A stretch of DNA of 64,000 nt from Bacillota bacterium (GTDB lineage Bacteria; Bacillota; Clostridia; Christensenellales; Aristaeellaceae). Position 1 is the stretch's first letter. The number at the start of each line of letters is the position of its first letter. Below are positions 25,046 to 34,362 of this stretch, one piece after another. The position numbers and the translations under genes were made by a program. The stretch spans positions 292,748-356,747 of the forward strand of contig JAEZHM010000154.1 in assembly GCA_023416585.1 (NCBI GenBank), written 5' to 3'. The notes under the pieces are model-generated. The model worked only from the letters and a program-made list of their open reading frames with translations. It did no database searches and was not told the origin of the DNA.

Positions 25046-25534
25046 ATGTCTGTGGAACGGGTGAAAGCTTATCTGGAAAAGTTTCATATGGAAAACCGCG
25101 TAATGGAGCTGAAATTATCCAGCGCCACGGTGGAACTGGCAGCCAAAGCACTGAATACCAAGGAAGCCAGAATTGCCAAGACGCTGTCCTTGCAGGGGCA
25201 GGAGGGCCCCATCCTACTGGTTGCTGCGGGGGATGCGCGCATTGACAACGGGAAGTTCAAGGCGGCATTTGGCCTGAAGGCTAGGATGCTTTCCCCTGAG
25301 GAAGTGTTGGGCAGCGTGGGCCATGCGGTAGGCGGTGTATGCCCATTTGCCATTGAAAATCCGGCAGTGAAGGTGTACCTGGATGAATCCCTCAAACGGT
25401 TTGAAACGGTATTTCCCGCCTGCGGCACCGGCAATAGTGCGGTAGAAATGAATTTGGCGGAATTGGAATTGACCAGTAAATGTATGGGGTGGGTAGATGC
25501 CTGCAAGGGATGGCAGGAGGAAGAAACGGCATGA
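25046..25534 (+). CDS. YbaK/EbsC family aminoacyl-tRNA deacylase
   Basis: 162 residues of the YbaK/ProRS-editing fold: TVELAAKALNTKEARIAKTL, PILLVAAGDARIDNGKFKAA, GHAVGGVCPFAI, and a closing CGTGNSAVEM. Conserved Lys in the KTL segment and the GGVCPF loop line the active site. Members hydrolyse mischarged tRNAs such as Cys- or Ala-tRNA(Pro). AAGGAAG precedes ATG 25046. It overlaps the next gene by four bases. Confidence 0.88.
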   Translation: MSVERVKAYLEKFHMENRVMELKLSSATVELAAKALNTKEARIAKTLSLQGQEGPILLVAAGDARIDNGKFKAAFGLKARMLSPEEVLGSVGHAVGGVCPFAIENPAVKVYLDESLKRFETVFPACGTGNSAVEMNLAELELTSKCMGWVDACKGWQEEETA

Positions 25535-25902
25535 CAGGAAAGCAGGAATCGGTTGTAACGGCGGAACTTACTGCAAGACATATGGGCAGTGGCAGCCTTG
25601 ATGTATTTGCCACACCGGCCCTGGTGGCGCTGATGGAAAAGGCGGCCTGCAATGCACTTATAGGTATGCTCGGAGAAGGCTATACCACCGTCGGTACACG
25701 CATGGAGGTCAGTCACGAGGCCGCTACGCCCGTAGGCATGCAGGTGTGGGCAGAGGCGAAGCTTGTTTCCCAGGAAGGAAGGGCTTATGAATTTGAGATC
25801 ACAGCCTACGATGAATGCGGCCTGATCGGCAAAGCCTTTCATCAGCGGGTATCCGTTAAGGCGGATCGTTTTCAGGAGAAAACAAACTCAAAGCGCGGTT
25901 GA
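25531..25902 (+). CDS. FlK-like hot-dog thioesterase
   Basis: 123 residues with a hot-dog fold pattern: TPALVALMEKAACNALIGML and TTVGTRMEVSHEAATPVGMQ, the thioesterase helix with Glu and the strand with His seen in fluoroacetyl-CoA thioesterase FlK. It probably hydrolyses a small acyl-CoA. The ATG overlaps the YbaK stop (ATGA), so translation is coupled. Substrate unknown. Confidence 0.82.
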   Translation: MTGKQESVVTAELTARHMGSGSLDVFATPALVALMEKAACNALIGMLGEGYTTVGTRMEVSHEAATPVGMQVWAEAKLVSQEGRAYEFEITAYDECGLIGKAFHQRVSVKADRFQEKTNSKRG

Positions 25903-26000
25903 ATGATAGCGGATATATGGCACAATAGGGGATTTTCCGTTATAAGAAGAAGGAATTTCCCTGCGGATTTCCCAAAGATGAAGGATGGGCGGATGCACTT

Positions 26001-27173
26001 ATGCAAACATCTTTCTTGCGCAGATCATGGGTGGAGATCGATCTGGATGGGATCGTGCATAATTATAAAGAAGCATGCAGGCTTTGCGGCCCGGGCACGA
26101 AGGTGACCTGTGTCTTAAAATCCAATGCATACGGCCATGGTGCGGTGGAAGTCGCAAAAGCGCTAAAGGATGCTGGGGCGGAGTGTTTTGCCGTAAGCTG
26201 CGCCCGGGAAGCATTTGAACTTCGCAAGGCTGGCATTTCGCAAGAAATACTCATCATGACCGTTACCGAGGAAGAAGCGCTTTTGGAAGCCGTACGGCAG
26301 AACATACAATTGACCGTGGCCTCTTTCAATCAGGCTGTTCTGGTGGACAAAGCCACAGCAAAAGCACATAAAAAAGGCAACGTACACATCAAGGTCGATA
26401 CGGGGATGCATAGGCTGGGTTTTGTGCCTGGGCCACAGGCGGTCAATGACATCCTGGAAATCGGCAAGCTATCGCACGTGCATGTACAGGGTCTCTATTC
26501 CCATTTGGCCTTAACCAACAGGGAGCGCGATGAAAAGCAGCACGGTCTTTTGAAAGGAATGTATGATGCGCTGGCGGAGCGCGGTATGTGCATTCCCGAG
26601 TTGCACCTGTGCGATTCCATAGGCCTTACCAGGTACCCTATGTGGCAGTATGACAGGGTGCGCACCGGAGCCCTGCTGTTTGGCGTACGGCCCATGAACA
26701 GCGGGGATTTGGATTATGAGTGCCGTGAGACGCTGTGCATGAAAACTGTTGTCGCCCAGGTAACGGACGTGGCGGCAGGTGAAACAGTGGGATACGACAG
26801 CGACTCGCCGCTTACACGGGATTCCCGTGTGGCTGCGCTGTGCGCAGGCTACGGTGACGGGTATCCACGGTGCATGTCTAAGGTCGCCAGTGTTCTGATA
26901 CGGGGGAAACTGGCTCCTGTTCTGGGGCTTGTGTGTATGGATCAAATGATGGTGGATGTAACTGACATCCCCGATGTGTGTGAAGGGGATGAGGTTACAC
27001 TGCTGGGCGGCGGCATTTCTTATATGCAATACGCCGCCTGGGCTCATACCAACAGAAACGAGGCCATTACCATCATGAGCCGAAGGCCGCTGCGGGTATA
27101 CATGAAAAACGGGCAGATCATGAAGGTGTTGGATTATCTTGCGGAAGACGGGGAAATGAGTTATGAACTATGA
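26001..27173 (+). CDS. alr: Alanine racemase
   Basis: 390 residues. PLP lysine is Lys40 in VLKSNAYGHGA and the second catalytic base is Tyr265 in VGYDSD, the same number as in well-studied enzymes. Other landmarks: KVDTGMHRLGF, GLYSHLA, CMDQMMVDVTDI. It converts L- to D-alanine for the cell wall. The start region has no strong ribosome site. Directly followed by M20 and M55 peptidase genes, with an 11-nt overlap to the first, suggesting joint handling of D-alanine-containing peptides. Confidence 0.95.
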   Translation: MQTSFLRRSWVEIDLDGIVHNYKEACRLCGPGTKVTCVLKSNAYGHGAVEVAKALKDAGAECFAVSCAREAFELRKAGISQEILIMTVTEEEALLEAVRQNIQLTVASFNQAVLVDKATAKAHKKGNVHIKVDTGMHRLGFVPGPQAVNDILEIGKLSHVHVQGLYSHLALTNRERDEKQHGLLKGMYDALAERGMCIPELHLCDSIGLTRYPMWQYDRVRTGALLFGVRPMNSGDLDYECRETLCMKTVVAQVTDVAAGETVGYDSDSPLTRDSRVAALCAGYGDGYPRCMSKVASVLIRGKLAPVLGLVCMDQMMVDVTDIPDVCEGDEVTLLGGGISYMQYAAWAHTNRNEAITIMSRRPLRVYMKNGQIMKVLDYLAEDGEMSYEL

Positions 27174-28332
27174 TTATGTGAAACGGCGGGCGGAAGAAAT
27201 CTCACCTTGGGTCATTGACATGCGCAGGCAGCTGCATATGCAGCCGGAACTGGGCGGTCAGGAAGAAAATACACAGCGGTTCCTGCTTGCAAAGCTAAAT
27301 GAACTGAACATTGAAACTTACACCTATCCCGGCCAGCATGCGGTTGTAGGGCTAATCCGCGGAACATTTCCCGGGAAAACTTTCGCCTTGCGAGCGGATA
27401 TGGACGCACTGCCAATTCAGGAGACGACAGGGCTGCCCTTTGCCTCTCAGATACCGGGCAGAATGCATGCCTGCGGCCACGATGCCCATATGGCCATCGC
27501 CCTGGGCGCAGCCAAGCTGCTGATGGAAAACAGGGATAAAATACACGGCCAGGTGAAGTTATTGTTTGAGCCAGCGGAGGAGACTACGGGCGGCGCGCAG
27601 GACATGGTGGCGGCAGGATGCCTTGAAAATCCCCATGTGGACGCGGTATTTGGACTGCATATGCTGCCTGATCAGCCGGCCGGCGTGGTTTTTACAAAGC
27701 CGGGCTGCGTCAGCGGCGCCAGCAACGCCATCAACATCACCGTTGAAGGTGTGGGTTGCCATGGGGCGTATCCCGAGCGGGGCGTGGATGCCGTAGCCAT
27801 CGCCGCGCAGATCATCACAGCGCTGCAAACGCTGGTAAGCCGCAACGTTTCCCCTTTGGACAGCGCGGTGGTGACCCTTGGAAAGATTACTGGCGGTACC
27901 GCCAGGAACGTGATCTGCGATCATTTGGAAATAGAAGGCACGCTGCGCACCTTAAAGCCGGAAACAAGGGCTATGCTCAAGAAAAAGCTGCATGAGATAC
28001 CAGCTGCCATTGCCACATCTATGGGTGGCAGCGCAAAGGCAGAGGTGCTGGATGGTTACGGGGCGGTATATAATGATGAAGCGCTTCATGATCAGTTCCT
28101 TGCGCTGGCTGAGGGCATGGTAGGTGAAAAGAGCATCGTGCCCCGTGTATATCCCAGCCTTGGAGTGGAAAGCTTCAGCTACTTTGTGGCCAATACCCCC
28201 GGTGTGTATTACGATCTTGGCTGCGGCATAGGTTCCGCACTGCATACCTGCAATTTCCATGTGGATGAAAGCTGCCTGAAGACCGGCGCGGCACTGCAGG
28301 CAGCTATGGCACTTGATTTTTTGAAAGGATGA
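27163..28332 (+). CDS. M20 family amidohydrolase/peptidase
   Basis: 389 residues of the N-acyl-amino-acid amidohydrolase/hippurate hydrolase type. Metal ligands are seen in MHACGHDAHM, the catalytic EPAEETTGGAQDM segment, and VFGLHMLPDQPAG; a dimerisation domain sits between (NAINITVEGVGCHGAYPERG). It cleaves N-acyl or short peptide bonds. It overlaps alr by 11 nt and touches the M55 gene, so the three form one unit. Confidence 0.9.
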   Translation: MNYDYVKRRAEEISPWVIDMRRQLHMQPELGGQEENTQRFLLAKLNELNIETYTYPGQHAVVGLIRGTFPGKTFALRADMDALPIQETTGLPFASQIPGRMHACGHDAHMAIALGAAKLLMENRDKIHGQVKLLFEPAEETTGGAQDMVAAGCLENPHVDAVFGLHMLPDQPAGVVFTKPGCVSGASNAINITVEGVGCHGAYPERGVDAVAIAAQIITALQTLVSRNVSPLDSAVVTLGKITGGTARNVICDHLEIEGTLRTLKPETRAMLKKKLHEIPAAIATSMGGSAKAEVLDGYGAVYNDEALHDQFLALAEGMVGEKSIVPRVYPSLGVESFSYFVANTPGVYYDLGCGIGSALHTCNFHVDESCLKTGAALQAAMALDFLKG

Positions 28333-28337
28333 AACGT

Positions 28338-29138
28338 ATGAAACGCATTTTTCTTTCCGCCGACATGGAAGGCACCTGCGGCATTGTCCATTGGGATGAA
28401 ACAGGCAAGAACAAGCCGGATTACACACCCTTTGCGCGTCAGATGACAAGAGAAGTATCTGCCGCCTGCGAGGGGGCAATAGCTGCCGGAGCGGAGGATG
28501 TACTGGTCAAGGATGCCCACGATTCCGCCAGAAACATAGATCCAGTGGATCTGCCGGAACAGGCGCGAATCTTCCGCGGATGGGCGGGGAATTTGTTCAG
28601 CATGATGGCCGGGCTTGATGAAAGCTTTACCGGCGTATTCTTTACGGGCTACCATTCCGCGGCGGGCGTAAACGGCAACCCCTTGTCCCACACCATGAAC
28701 ACGCAAAATGTTTATGTGAAGATCAACGGACACCTTGCCTCGGAACTGATGATCAACAGCCTTACCGCCGCCATGCTGAAGGTGCCTGTGCTTCTTGTGA
28801 CGGGGGATAAGGCGCTTTGCGACTGGATTGAATCCGTCAATCCCAATATCCTCACCGTGCCGGTGAACGAGGGTACGGGCAGGGGAGCCGTTTCCTTTCA
28901 TCCGAATTTGGCAGTAAAGCGCATCAAAGAAGCCTCCCAAAAGGCGATGACGCTGGACGCAAGCAAGTGCATGTTCCCGATGCCGGAGCATTTTTCCGTT
29001 GAGATATGCTACAGGGAGCACGCCGCGGCCCTCAGCAACAGTTTCTATCCTGGCTGCGTTCAGACGGATGCCAGGACGGTACGCTTTGAAGCGGATAGCT
29101 ATATGGAGGTTTTGCGCTTCTTCCACTTCTGCCTGTGA
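28338..29138 (+). CDS. M55 family D-aminopeptidase (DppA-like)
   Basis: 266 residues. The DppA signature is clear: FLSADMEGTCGI, VLVKDAHDSARN, FFTGYHSAAG. These hold the two zinc ions. DppA forms a decameric, self-compartmentalising peptidase that releases D-amino acids from peptides such as D-Ala-D-Ala. I start at ATG 28338, eight bases after AAAGGA; ATG 28329 overlapping the M20 stop is the alternative. With alr and M20 it suggests cell-wall peptide recycling or scavenging. Confidence 0.92.
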   Translation: MKRIFLSADMEGTCGIVHWDETGKNKPDYTPFARQMTREVSAACEGAIAAGAEDVLVKDAHDSARNIDPVDLPEQARIFRGWAGNLFSMMAGLDESFTGVFFTGYHSAAGVNGNPLSHTMNTQNVYVKINGHLASELMINSLTAAMLKVPVLLVTGDKALCDWIESVNPNILTVPVNEGTGRGAVSFHPNLAVKRIKEASQKAMTLDASKCMFPMPEHFSVEICYREHAAALSNSFYPGCVQTDARTVRFEADSYMEVLRFFHFCL

Positions 29139-29157
29139 TTTGTCAGGAGGAAAAGAT

Positions 29158-29700
29158 ATGGAGATCATCCCGTTTGACAGGGACAATCAAGCATTCCGCC
29201 AATCATTGGCCGGTCTCTTGACTGTCTGCTTTCCCCATTGTTACACGGACGGTGCAATGAAGGAAGTGGAAGAATGCCTTTCAGAAGTCCGCATCGCACT
29301 GATGGCCTTGGTGAATGGGCGACTGGCGGGTTTTATTGGGGCGGCTCCCCATTATGGGGTTACGGGATGGGAACTGCATCCCCTGGCGGTTTTTCCGGAG
29401 TATCAAGGCCAGGGTATTGGAAAAGAGCTTGTCAAAGCGCTTGAGGCTGAGGTAGTCAAAAAGGGCGGCGTAACGCTTTACCTGGGTACTGATGATGAGT
29501 TTGACAGGACGTCTCTATCCAACGTTGACCTGTATGACCATCTCTGGGATAGGATCGATAGTATTCGAAATCTGAAAAACCATCCGTATGAATTCTATCA
29601 AAAGCAGGGCTTTCAAATCGTAGGCGTGCTGCCCGATGTCAACGGCTTTGGCAAGCCGGATATCTATATGGCCAAAAGAGTTCGAAGCGGGTTAGATTGA
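29158..29700 (+). CDS. AAC(6')-Ii-like GNAT acetyltransferase
   Basis: 180 residues. It tracks the Enterococcus aminoglycoside 6'-N-acetyltransferase AAC(6')-Ii along its length: FDRDNQAFRQSLAGLL, GFIGAAPHYGVTGWELHPL, GGVTLYLGTDDEFDRTSLS, HPYEFYQKQGFQIVGVLPD, KPDIYMAKR. The acetyl-CoA loop is QGQGIGKEL. The match, from memory of that family, is strong enough to predict aminoglycoside acetylation, though a housekeeping substrate is possible. AGGAGG precedes ATG 29158. Located 19 nt after the M55 gene, so it is probably co-transcribed. Confidence 0.85.
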   Translation: MEIIPFDRDNQAFRQSLAGLLTVCFPHCYTDGAMKEVEECLSEVRIALMALVNGRLAGFIGAAPHYGVTGWELHPLAVFPEYQGQGIGKELVKALEAEVVKKGGVTLYLGTDDEFDRTSLSNVDLYDHLWDRIDSIRNLKNHPYEFYQKQGFQIVGVLPDVNGFGKPDIYMAKRVRSGLD

Positions 29701-29740
29701 CTGCCCGCTTCTTTTGATGTACGTGAGAGGAGGCTAACCT

Positions 29741-30823
29741 ATGCCATCCAAGGAACTGTACCTGGCAGCGGTGGAATTCCAAAAAGCAAAACTGTGGGAA
29801 ATGCTTTACGACACCAATTTGTTTGCTGTTCGCTATGAGGATGGAGAAATTGGCTATGCTAGTGTGATGGGCAATGAGAAGGGCCATTTTGCCCTGGCGT
29901 TGTACATGGGTGAAGCCGGGCTGTACAGCTTTTCCCAAATCGAATCCCTGCCAGAGGACGCTTCCCCTTCCTTGAGGCGTGATTGCTTTATGTCCCAGGA
30001 ATGCCTGTCTTGCTCCTTTGAAGAACCAACGGATCTTACGGACAAAGACAGCGCGGAGCTGAGCAAATACGGCATATCATCGGGATTACAACTGCTGCCA
30101 ATGATCCGCAAGTATGAGCCATTTAAATTCCCATGGTATATTGCTAATCCTGTGGATGAGCAAAGGCTGCTTCTGGCCCTGAAAGCGGGCGTGGAGGTGG
30201 CCAGGCGCCTTTTGCATGATACCGTTTTAGCAACGATGATCTATTCGAAAAGCGGAATAGGCAAAGCGAAGAAACAACTGGGGTTTGAAACGGGCATGCT
30301 GCCTGTGCTGACCGTTGCAGGGGATGGTTTCACATGGCAGACAGAAAGCAAGCCGGATAATTGGTCATTGATGAGCCTGTCGCCCAGCCTCGTAAGCGAA
30401 CTGGAAGTTGCCAGGCTGAAGAAGATGATACCGCAACCGGGAAGGGTCTGGTACTGCCATATAATGATGTTCCCCGTTGCAATAACAGGCGAGCCGCCAC
30501 GCTTTCCGGCGCTTATGATGCTGCTGGATACTGAAAAAGGCATGGCAAAGATGCCGATGGCGGAACAGTTTCCTGAGCAGGCGAAAAGGGTTATGGAAGG
30601 TTTTTTGAGCTATTTGAATGAACAGGGAAAGCCGGAATGCGTATATGCGCAAGGCAGGATCACCTACTATTTTCTGAAGACGCTGGCTGAACAGATAGGT
30701 CTGGCACTAATAAAGAATGACAGGATCCCGGCAATCGAGCTGGCGGAGAATGATTTCATACGCTATATGGAATCTGGTGGGATGGAAGGGAAGACTGCCA
30801 CCCCCGGCAGGAGGAAAAAGTAG
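29741..30823 (+). CDS. Conserved-looking protein of unknown function, 360 residues
   Basis: Soluble, alpha/beta, no signal peptide or membrane helix. Segments that look conserved are FAVRYEDGEIGYASVMGNEK, KFPWYIANPVDEQRLLLALK, and GMLPVLTVAGDGFTW. The C-terminal half ends in a lysine/arginine-rich tail (GRRKK). I do not recognise the family with certainty. GAGGAGG precedes ATG 29741. It follows the acetyltransferase by 40 nt in the same direction. Confidence 0.75.
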   Translation: MPSKELYLAAVEFQKAKLWEMLYDTNLFAVRYEDGEIGYASVMGNEKGHFALALYMGEAGLYSFSQIESLPEDASPSLRRDCFMSQECLSCSFEEPTDLTDKDSAELSKYGISSGLQLLPMIRKYEPFKFPWYIANPVDEQRLLLALKAGVEVARRLLHDTVLATMIYSKSGIGKAKKQLGFETGMLPVLTVAGDGFTWQTESKPDNWSLMSLSPSLVSELEVARLKKMIPQPGRVWYCHIMMFPVAITGEPPRFPALMMLLDTEKGMAKMPMAEQFPEQAKRVMEGFLSYLNEQGKPECVYAQGRITYYFLKTLAEQIGLALIKNDRIPAIELAENDFIRYMESGGMEGKTATPGRRKK

Positions 30824-30954
30824 ATAAAAGGACATGTAACGCAGTTTCAAGGATAAACTTATTTTCCTTTTGTGATGGCAGATATCATGCTGCTCAGGCT
30901 GGACGAAATTTTGCGTTAAATCTGGCCGGAATGCTGCGGCCATATAAAGCAGAA

Positions 30955-30981
30955 AGCCCGCGGCGTTTGTGCGCGCGGGCT
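30955..30981 (-). terminator. Terminator of the opp-metY unit
   Basis: Stem AGCCCGCG / CGCGGGCT (30955-30962, 30974-30981); TTTCTGCTTTA follows on the minus strand. It lies 45 nt after metY. Confidence 0.7.
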
Positions 30982-31025
30982 ATGGAGACGATCTTGCTGA
31001 GAGGGTCGATGGGGAGGAGTGACCA

Positions 31026-32291
31026 TCACACTTTGGCCATGGCCTTCATGATATCTTCTAGTATATCGTCAATATGCTCCAACCCAACGGAGATGCGGAT
31101 GAGGCCGGGGTTGACGCCCGCGGCAACGAGCTGCTCCTCTGTCAATTGCCGGTGGGTGGCGCTGGCGGGGTGAAGGACGCAGGTGCGGATATCCGCTACA
31201 TGAACTTCCTTGGATGCAAGCTTTAGGTTGTCCATGAAGCGTACCGCCGGCTCACGGCCGCCCTTCATTACAAAGGAAATGACACCGCATGTGCCCTTGG
31301 GCAGGTATTTTTCCGCCAATGCATGATAGCGGTCGCCTGGCAGCGCGGCATAGCGCACCGATTCCACTTGGGGGCAGCCTTGCAGGTAGTTGGCAACAGC
31401 CAGCCCGTTTTCGCAGTACTTATGCATACGGACAGGCAATGTTTCCAAGCCCAGGTTCAGCAAAAATGCGGAATGAGCTGCTGGATAGCAGCCAAAGTCG
31501 CGCATGAGCTGCATCCGGGCTTTTATGATATAGGCCATTTTGCCAAAATCACGGGTGTACACCACGCCGTGGTAGGATTCATCAGGTTCCGTAAATTCCG
31601 GGAAGTTGCCGTTTGTCCAATCAAACGTGCCGCCGTCCACGATCACGCCGCCCACCTGCAAAGCATGTCCATCCATATATTTGGTGGTGGAATGGATGAT
31701 AATATCCGCCCCGAAGGAGAAGGGCTTGCACAGGATTGGCGTGGCGAAGGTATTGTCAATGATCAGCGGTACACCGTTTTTATGGGCGATGGCCGCAAAC
31801 TTTTCAATATCCAGCACACAAAGGGCGGGGTTGGCCAGCGTTTCGCCAAACACCGCACGGGTGTTGGACTTGAAAGCTTTCTGTATCGTTTCCGTGTCAG
31901 CGTCGGCGTCTACAAAAATCGCTTCAATACCCAGGCGTTTGAGCGTTACCGCAAAAAGGTTCACCGTGCCACCGTATATGGTGGAGGCGCATACGAAGCT
32001 TTCCCCGCTTTTGCAAAGGTTCAGGATAGATAAAAGCGACGCCGCCTGGCCGGATGAGGTGCACATGGCCCCTACGCCGCCTTCCAGGTCGGCGATCTTT
32101 TTTTCTACCGCTTCTACCGTAGGATTGGAGAAACGGGAATACATATGGGCTGTGGGCATGTCAAACAATGCGCCGATTTCCGCGGTGGATTCAAAAACAT
32201 AGGTTGTACTCTGCACGATGGGGGCAACCCTGGGTTCACCGTTTTTGGGAGTATAGCCGGAGTGCAGGCATTTGGTTTCGTCATGGGGCAT
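31026..32291 (-). CDS. metY: O-acetylhomoserine aminocarboxypropyltransferase/sulfhydrylase
   Basis: 421 residues of the Cys/Met PLP family. PLP lysine is in IIHSTTKYMDGH. The 420-residue size and the insertion after the lysine (GGVIVDGGTFDWTNGNFPEF) are typical of MetY rather than MetB/MGL. It makes homocysteine from O-acetylhomoserine and sulfide. AAGGAGA precedes ATG 32291. It starts 15 nt after oppF and is thus probably the last gene of the oligopeptide transporter operon. Methionine gamma-lyase activity cannot be excluded. Confidence 0.88.
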   Translation of the reverse strand: MPHDETKCLHSGYTPKNGEPRVAPIVQSTTYVFESTAEIGALFDMPTAHMYSRFSNPTVEAVEKKIADLEGGVGAMCTSSGQAASLLSILNLCKSGESFVCASTIYGGTVNLFAVTLKRLGIEAIFVDADADTETIQKAFKSNTRAVFGETLANPALCVLDIEKFAAIAHKNGVPLIIDNTFATPILCKPFSFGADIIIHSTTKYMDGHALQVGGVIVDGGTFDWTNGNFPEFTEPDESYHGVVYTRDFGKMAYIIKARMQLMRDFGCYPAAHSAFLLNLGLETLPVRMHKYCENGLAVANYLQGCPQVESVRYAALPGDRYHALAEKYLPKGTCGVISFVMKGGREPAVRFMDNLKLASKEVHVADIRTCVLHPASATHRQLTEEQLVAAGVNPGLIRISVGLEHIDDILEDIMKAMAKV

Positions 32292-32306
32292 AATAGAAAT
32301 CTCCTT

Positions 32307-33239
32307 TTATTTCAACATATCCTCGTATTTTTCCCATTCCCGCTTGTTTGCATGAATGAAATGCCCGGGTCTTATCTGCCGGAAGAATGGCGCGTCTATT
32401 TCATAATCATGAATAGAAGGGTCGTATACCTCCAGCACTTTTTTCTTTTCCACGATGGGGTTGGGCTGAGGAATGGCGGAAAGCAGCGCCCGGGTATAGG
32501 GATGGAGGGGATGCTCAAATAGCGTTTCGGTATCGGCCATTTCCACCATAACGCCCTTATGGATGACGGCGATGCGGTCACAGATAAAGCGCATTACGGA
32601 AAGGTCGTGGGAAATGAACAGGTACGTCAGCCCATGCCTTTTTTGCAGATCACTGAGCAAGTTCAAAACTTGGGCACGGATGGAAACGTCCAATGCGGAG
32701 ATTGGTTCATCGGCAATGATGAACTCCGGGTTCATGATCAGTGCCCTGGCGATACCGATCCTCTGGCGCTGGCCGCCGGAAAACTCGTGGGGGAAACGGC
32801 TGGAAAACTCGGGCAGAAGACCTACGTCCTGCAGCGCATCCATGACCATGTTCCGGAGCTTTTCCTTGGGAATATGGCGGCCCTGCATTCCCTCCGATAC
32901 GATATAGTCGATTTTCGCACGCTCATTCAGCGAGGCCATAGGATCCTGGAAGATCATTTGTATCTTGCGGGTGACGGCAAGATCGTCGGCGTGACTCAGA
33001 TTTCCGCTGATGGTCTTGCCGTCAAACTTGATTTCCCCGCCGGAAACGGGGTGCACCCTTACGATGGCGCGGCCGATGGTGGTTTTTCCTGAGCCGGATT
33101 CGCCCACTACCCCGAAAGTTTCGCCGCGAAACACATGAAATGTTACGCCCTTGACGGCCTCAAACTTGCGGTGGCCGCGCCCAAAGGAGACAGACAGGTT
33201 GTTGACTTCCAGGAGCTTTTCCCGGTATTCACTTTGCAT
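32307..33239 (-). CDS. Oligopeptide ABC transporter ATPase OppF-like
   Basis: About 310 residues. Walker A GESGSGKTT, signature FSGGQRQRIGIARAL, Walker B FIIADEPISALDVS, H-loop ISHDLSV, and the C-terminal oligopeptide/dipeptide domain (HPLHPYTRALLSAIPQPNP). Starts GTG 33242 or ATG 33239 lie just after GGGAGG; the gene overlaps oppD by about 11 nt. Confidence 0.92.
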   Translation of the reverse strand: MQSEYREKLLEVNNLSVSFGRGHRKFEAVKGVTFHVFRGETFGVVGESGSGKTTIGRAIVRVHPVSGGEIKFDGKTISGNLSHADDLAVTRKIQMIFQDPMASLNERAKIDYIVSEGMQGRHIPKEKLRNMVMDALQDVGLLPEFSSRFPHEFSGGQRQRIGIARALIMNPEFIIADEPISALDVSIRAQVLNLLSDLQKRHGLTYLFISHDLSVMRFICDRIAVIHKGVMVEMADTETLFEHPLHPYTRALLSAIPQPNPIVEKKKVLEVYDPSIHDYEIDAPFFRQIRPGHFIHANKREWEKYEDMLK

Positions 33240-34344
33240 CACGGGAAACACCTCCCAGGTCTTTTAATTTCAATATGGAATCGGGCGGGGATACCTTGGG
33301 GGCACGCTTGTCAAGCAGCCATGTCCGGGCTACATGGGTGGGGGAAACCGTAAAATATGGCGGCTGCTCCAAGTGATCTATTTTCAGAGCCATGGGATTT
33401 CGCTGGGCAAAAGCATCGCCGGGTATCTGCTTGAACAAGTTGGGAGGCGTGCCCTGTATGGAATACAACTTTTCCCCCTTTTGCCCAAGCTGGGGCAGGG
33501 ACGATAAAAGAGCCCAGGTGTAGGGATGCCTGGGATCGTAGAATATCTCGTTTACCAGGCCTAACTCTACTACATCGCCGGCATACATGACTGCCACACG
33601 CTCTGCAATATTGGCTACCACGCCCAGGTCATGGGTAATGAACAGCAGCGTCAGGTGGTATTTTTCTTTCAGTTCCTTGAGCAGATTCAATATCTGCGCC
33701 TGTATGGTCACATCCAGCGCGGTGGTGGGTTCGTCGCAGATGAGTATTTTGGGCCGACATGCGATGGCTATGGCAATTACGATGCGCTGGCGCATGCCGC
33801 CGGACAATTCATGGGGGAATTGCTTATACCGCCTCTTGGGATCGTCGATGCGCACATCCGTAAGGATATGGATGGCCGCCTCGCGGGCCTCCGAACCGGT
33901 TAAACGGCTGTGCAGCTTTAAGGCCTCGGAAATTTGTGCCCCGACACTTTTTAGTGGGTTCAGGCTGGTCATGGGGTCCTGGGGGATCATGCATATCTCC
34001 CTGCCTCTGATTTTCAGCCAATCCTTTTCTGCTTTAAACTTTGCAAGATCGGCATAAGGTTGTCCGGTTTCATCGATACCATACAGGGGAGGCTTTGCGT
34101 CTTCAGGTATCGTAAGACCATAATAGCGTATGGATCCGCTGGATATAAAGCCATTAGGGTCTAATAGACCTATAAAATTCTTATTTAGGACAGACTTGCC
34201 GCTGCCCGATTCACCTACGATGGCCAGGCTTTCACCCTCGCAAATATCCAGGGTAACGCCGCGTATGGCATGGAGAATGCGGCCCCGAAGGCTGAATTTT
34301 ACATTCAGATCCCGAATGGAAAGGATAGGTTTTGCGTTTGTCAT
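33229..34344 (-). CDS. Oligopeptide ABC transporter ATPase OppD-like
   Basis: 371 residues. Walker A GESGSGKS, signature LSGGMRQRIVIAIAIA, Walker B LICDEPTTALDVT, H-loop FITHDLGV, C-terminal motif HPYTWALLSSLPQL and a cysteine-poor tail. AAGGAGG precedes ATG 34344. With OppF it powers the OppBC pore. Confidence 0.93.
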   Translation of the reverse strand: MTNAKPILSIRDLNVKFSLRGRILHAIRGVTLDICEGESLAIVGESGSGKSVLNKNFIGLLDPNGFISSGSIRYYGLTIPEDAKPPLYGIDETGQPYADLAKFKAEKDWLKIRGREICMIPQDPMTSLNPLKSVGAQISEALKLHSRLTGSEAREAAIHILTDVRIDDPKRRYKQFPHELSGGMRQRIVIAIAIACRPKILICDEPTTALDVTIQAQILNLLKELKEKYHLTLLFITHDLGVVANIAERVAVMYAGDVVELGLVNEIFYDPRHPYTWALLSSLPQLGQKGEKLYSIQGTPPNLFKQIPGDAFAQRNPMALKIDHLEQPPYFTVSPTHVARTWLLDKRAPKVSPPDSILKLKDLGGVSRDAK

Positions 34345-34362
34345 GGCAGTAGCCTCCTTTCC

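Noticed and set aside
32292..32306. SAM riboswitch or T-box in front of metY
   Set aside because: Only 15 nt between oppF and metY; no space for either element.
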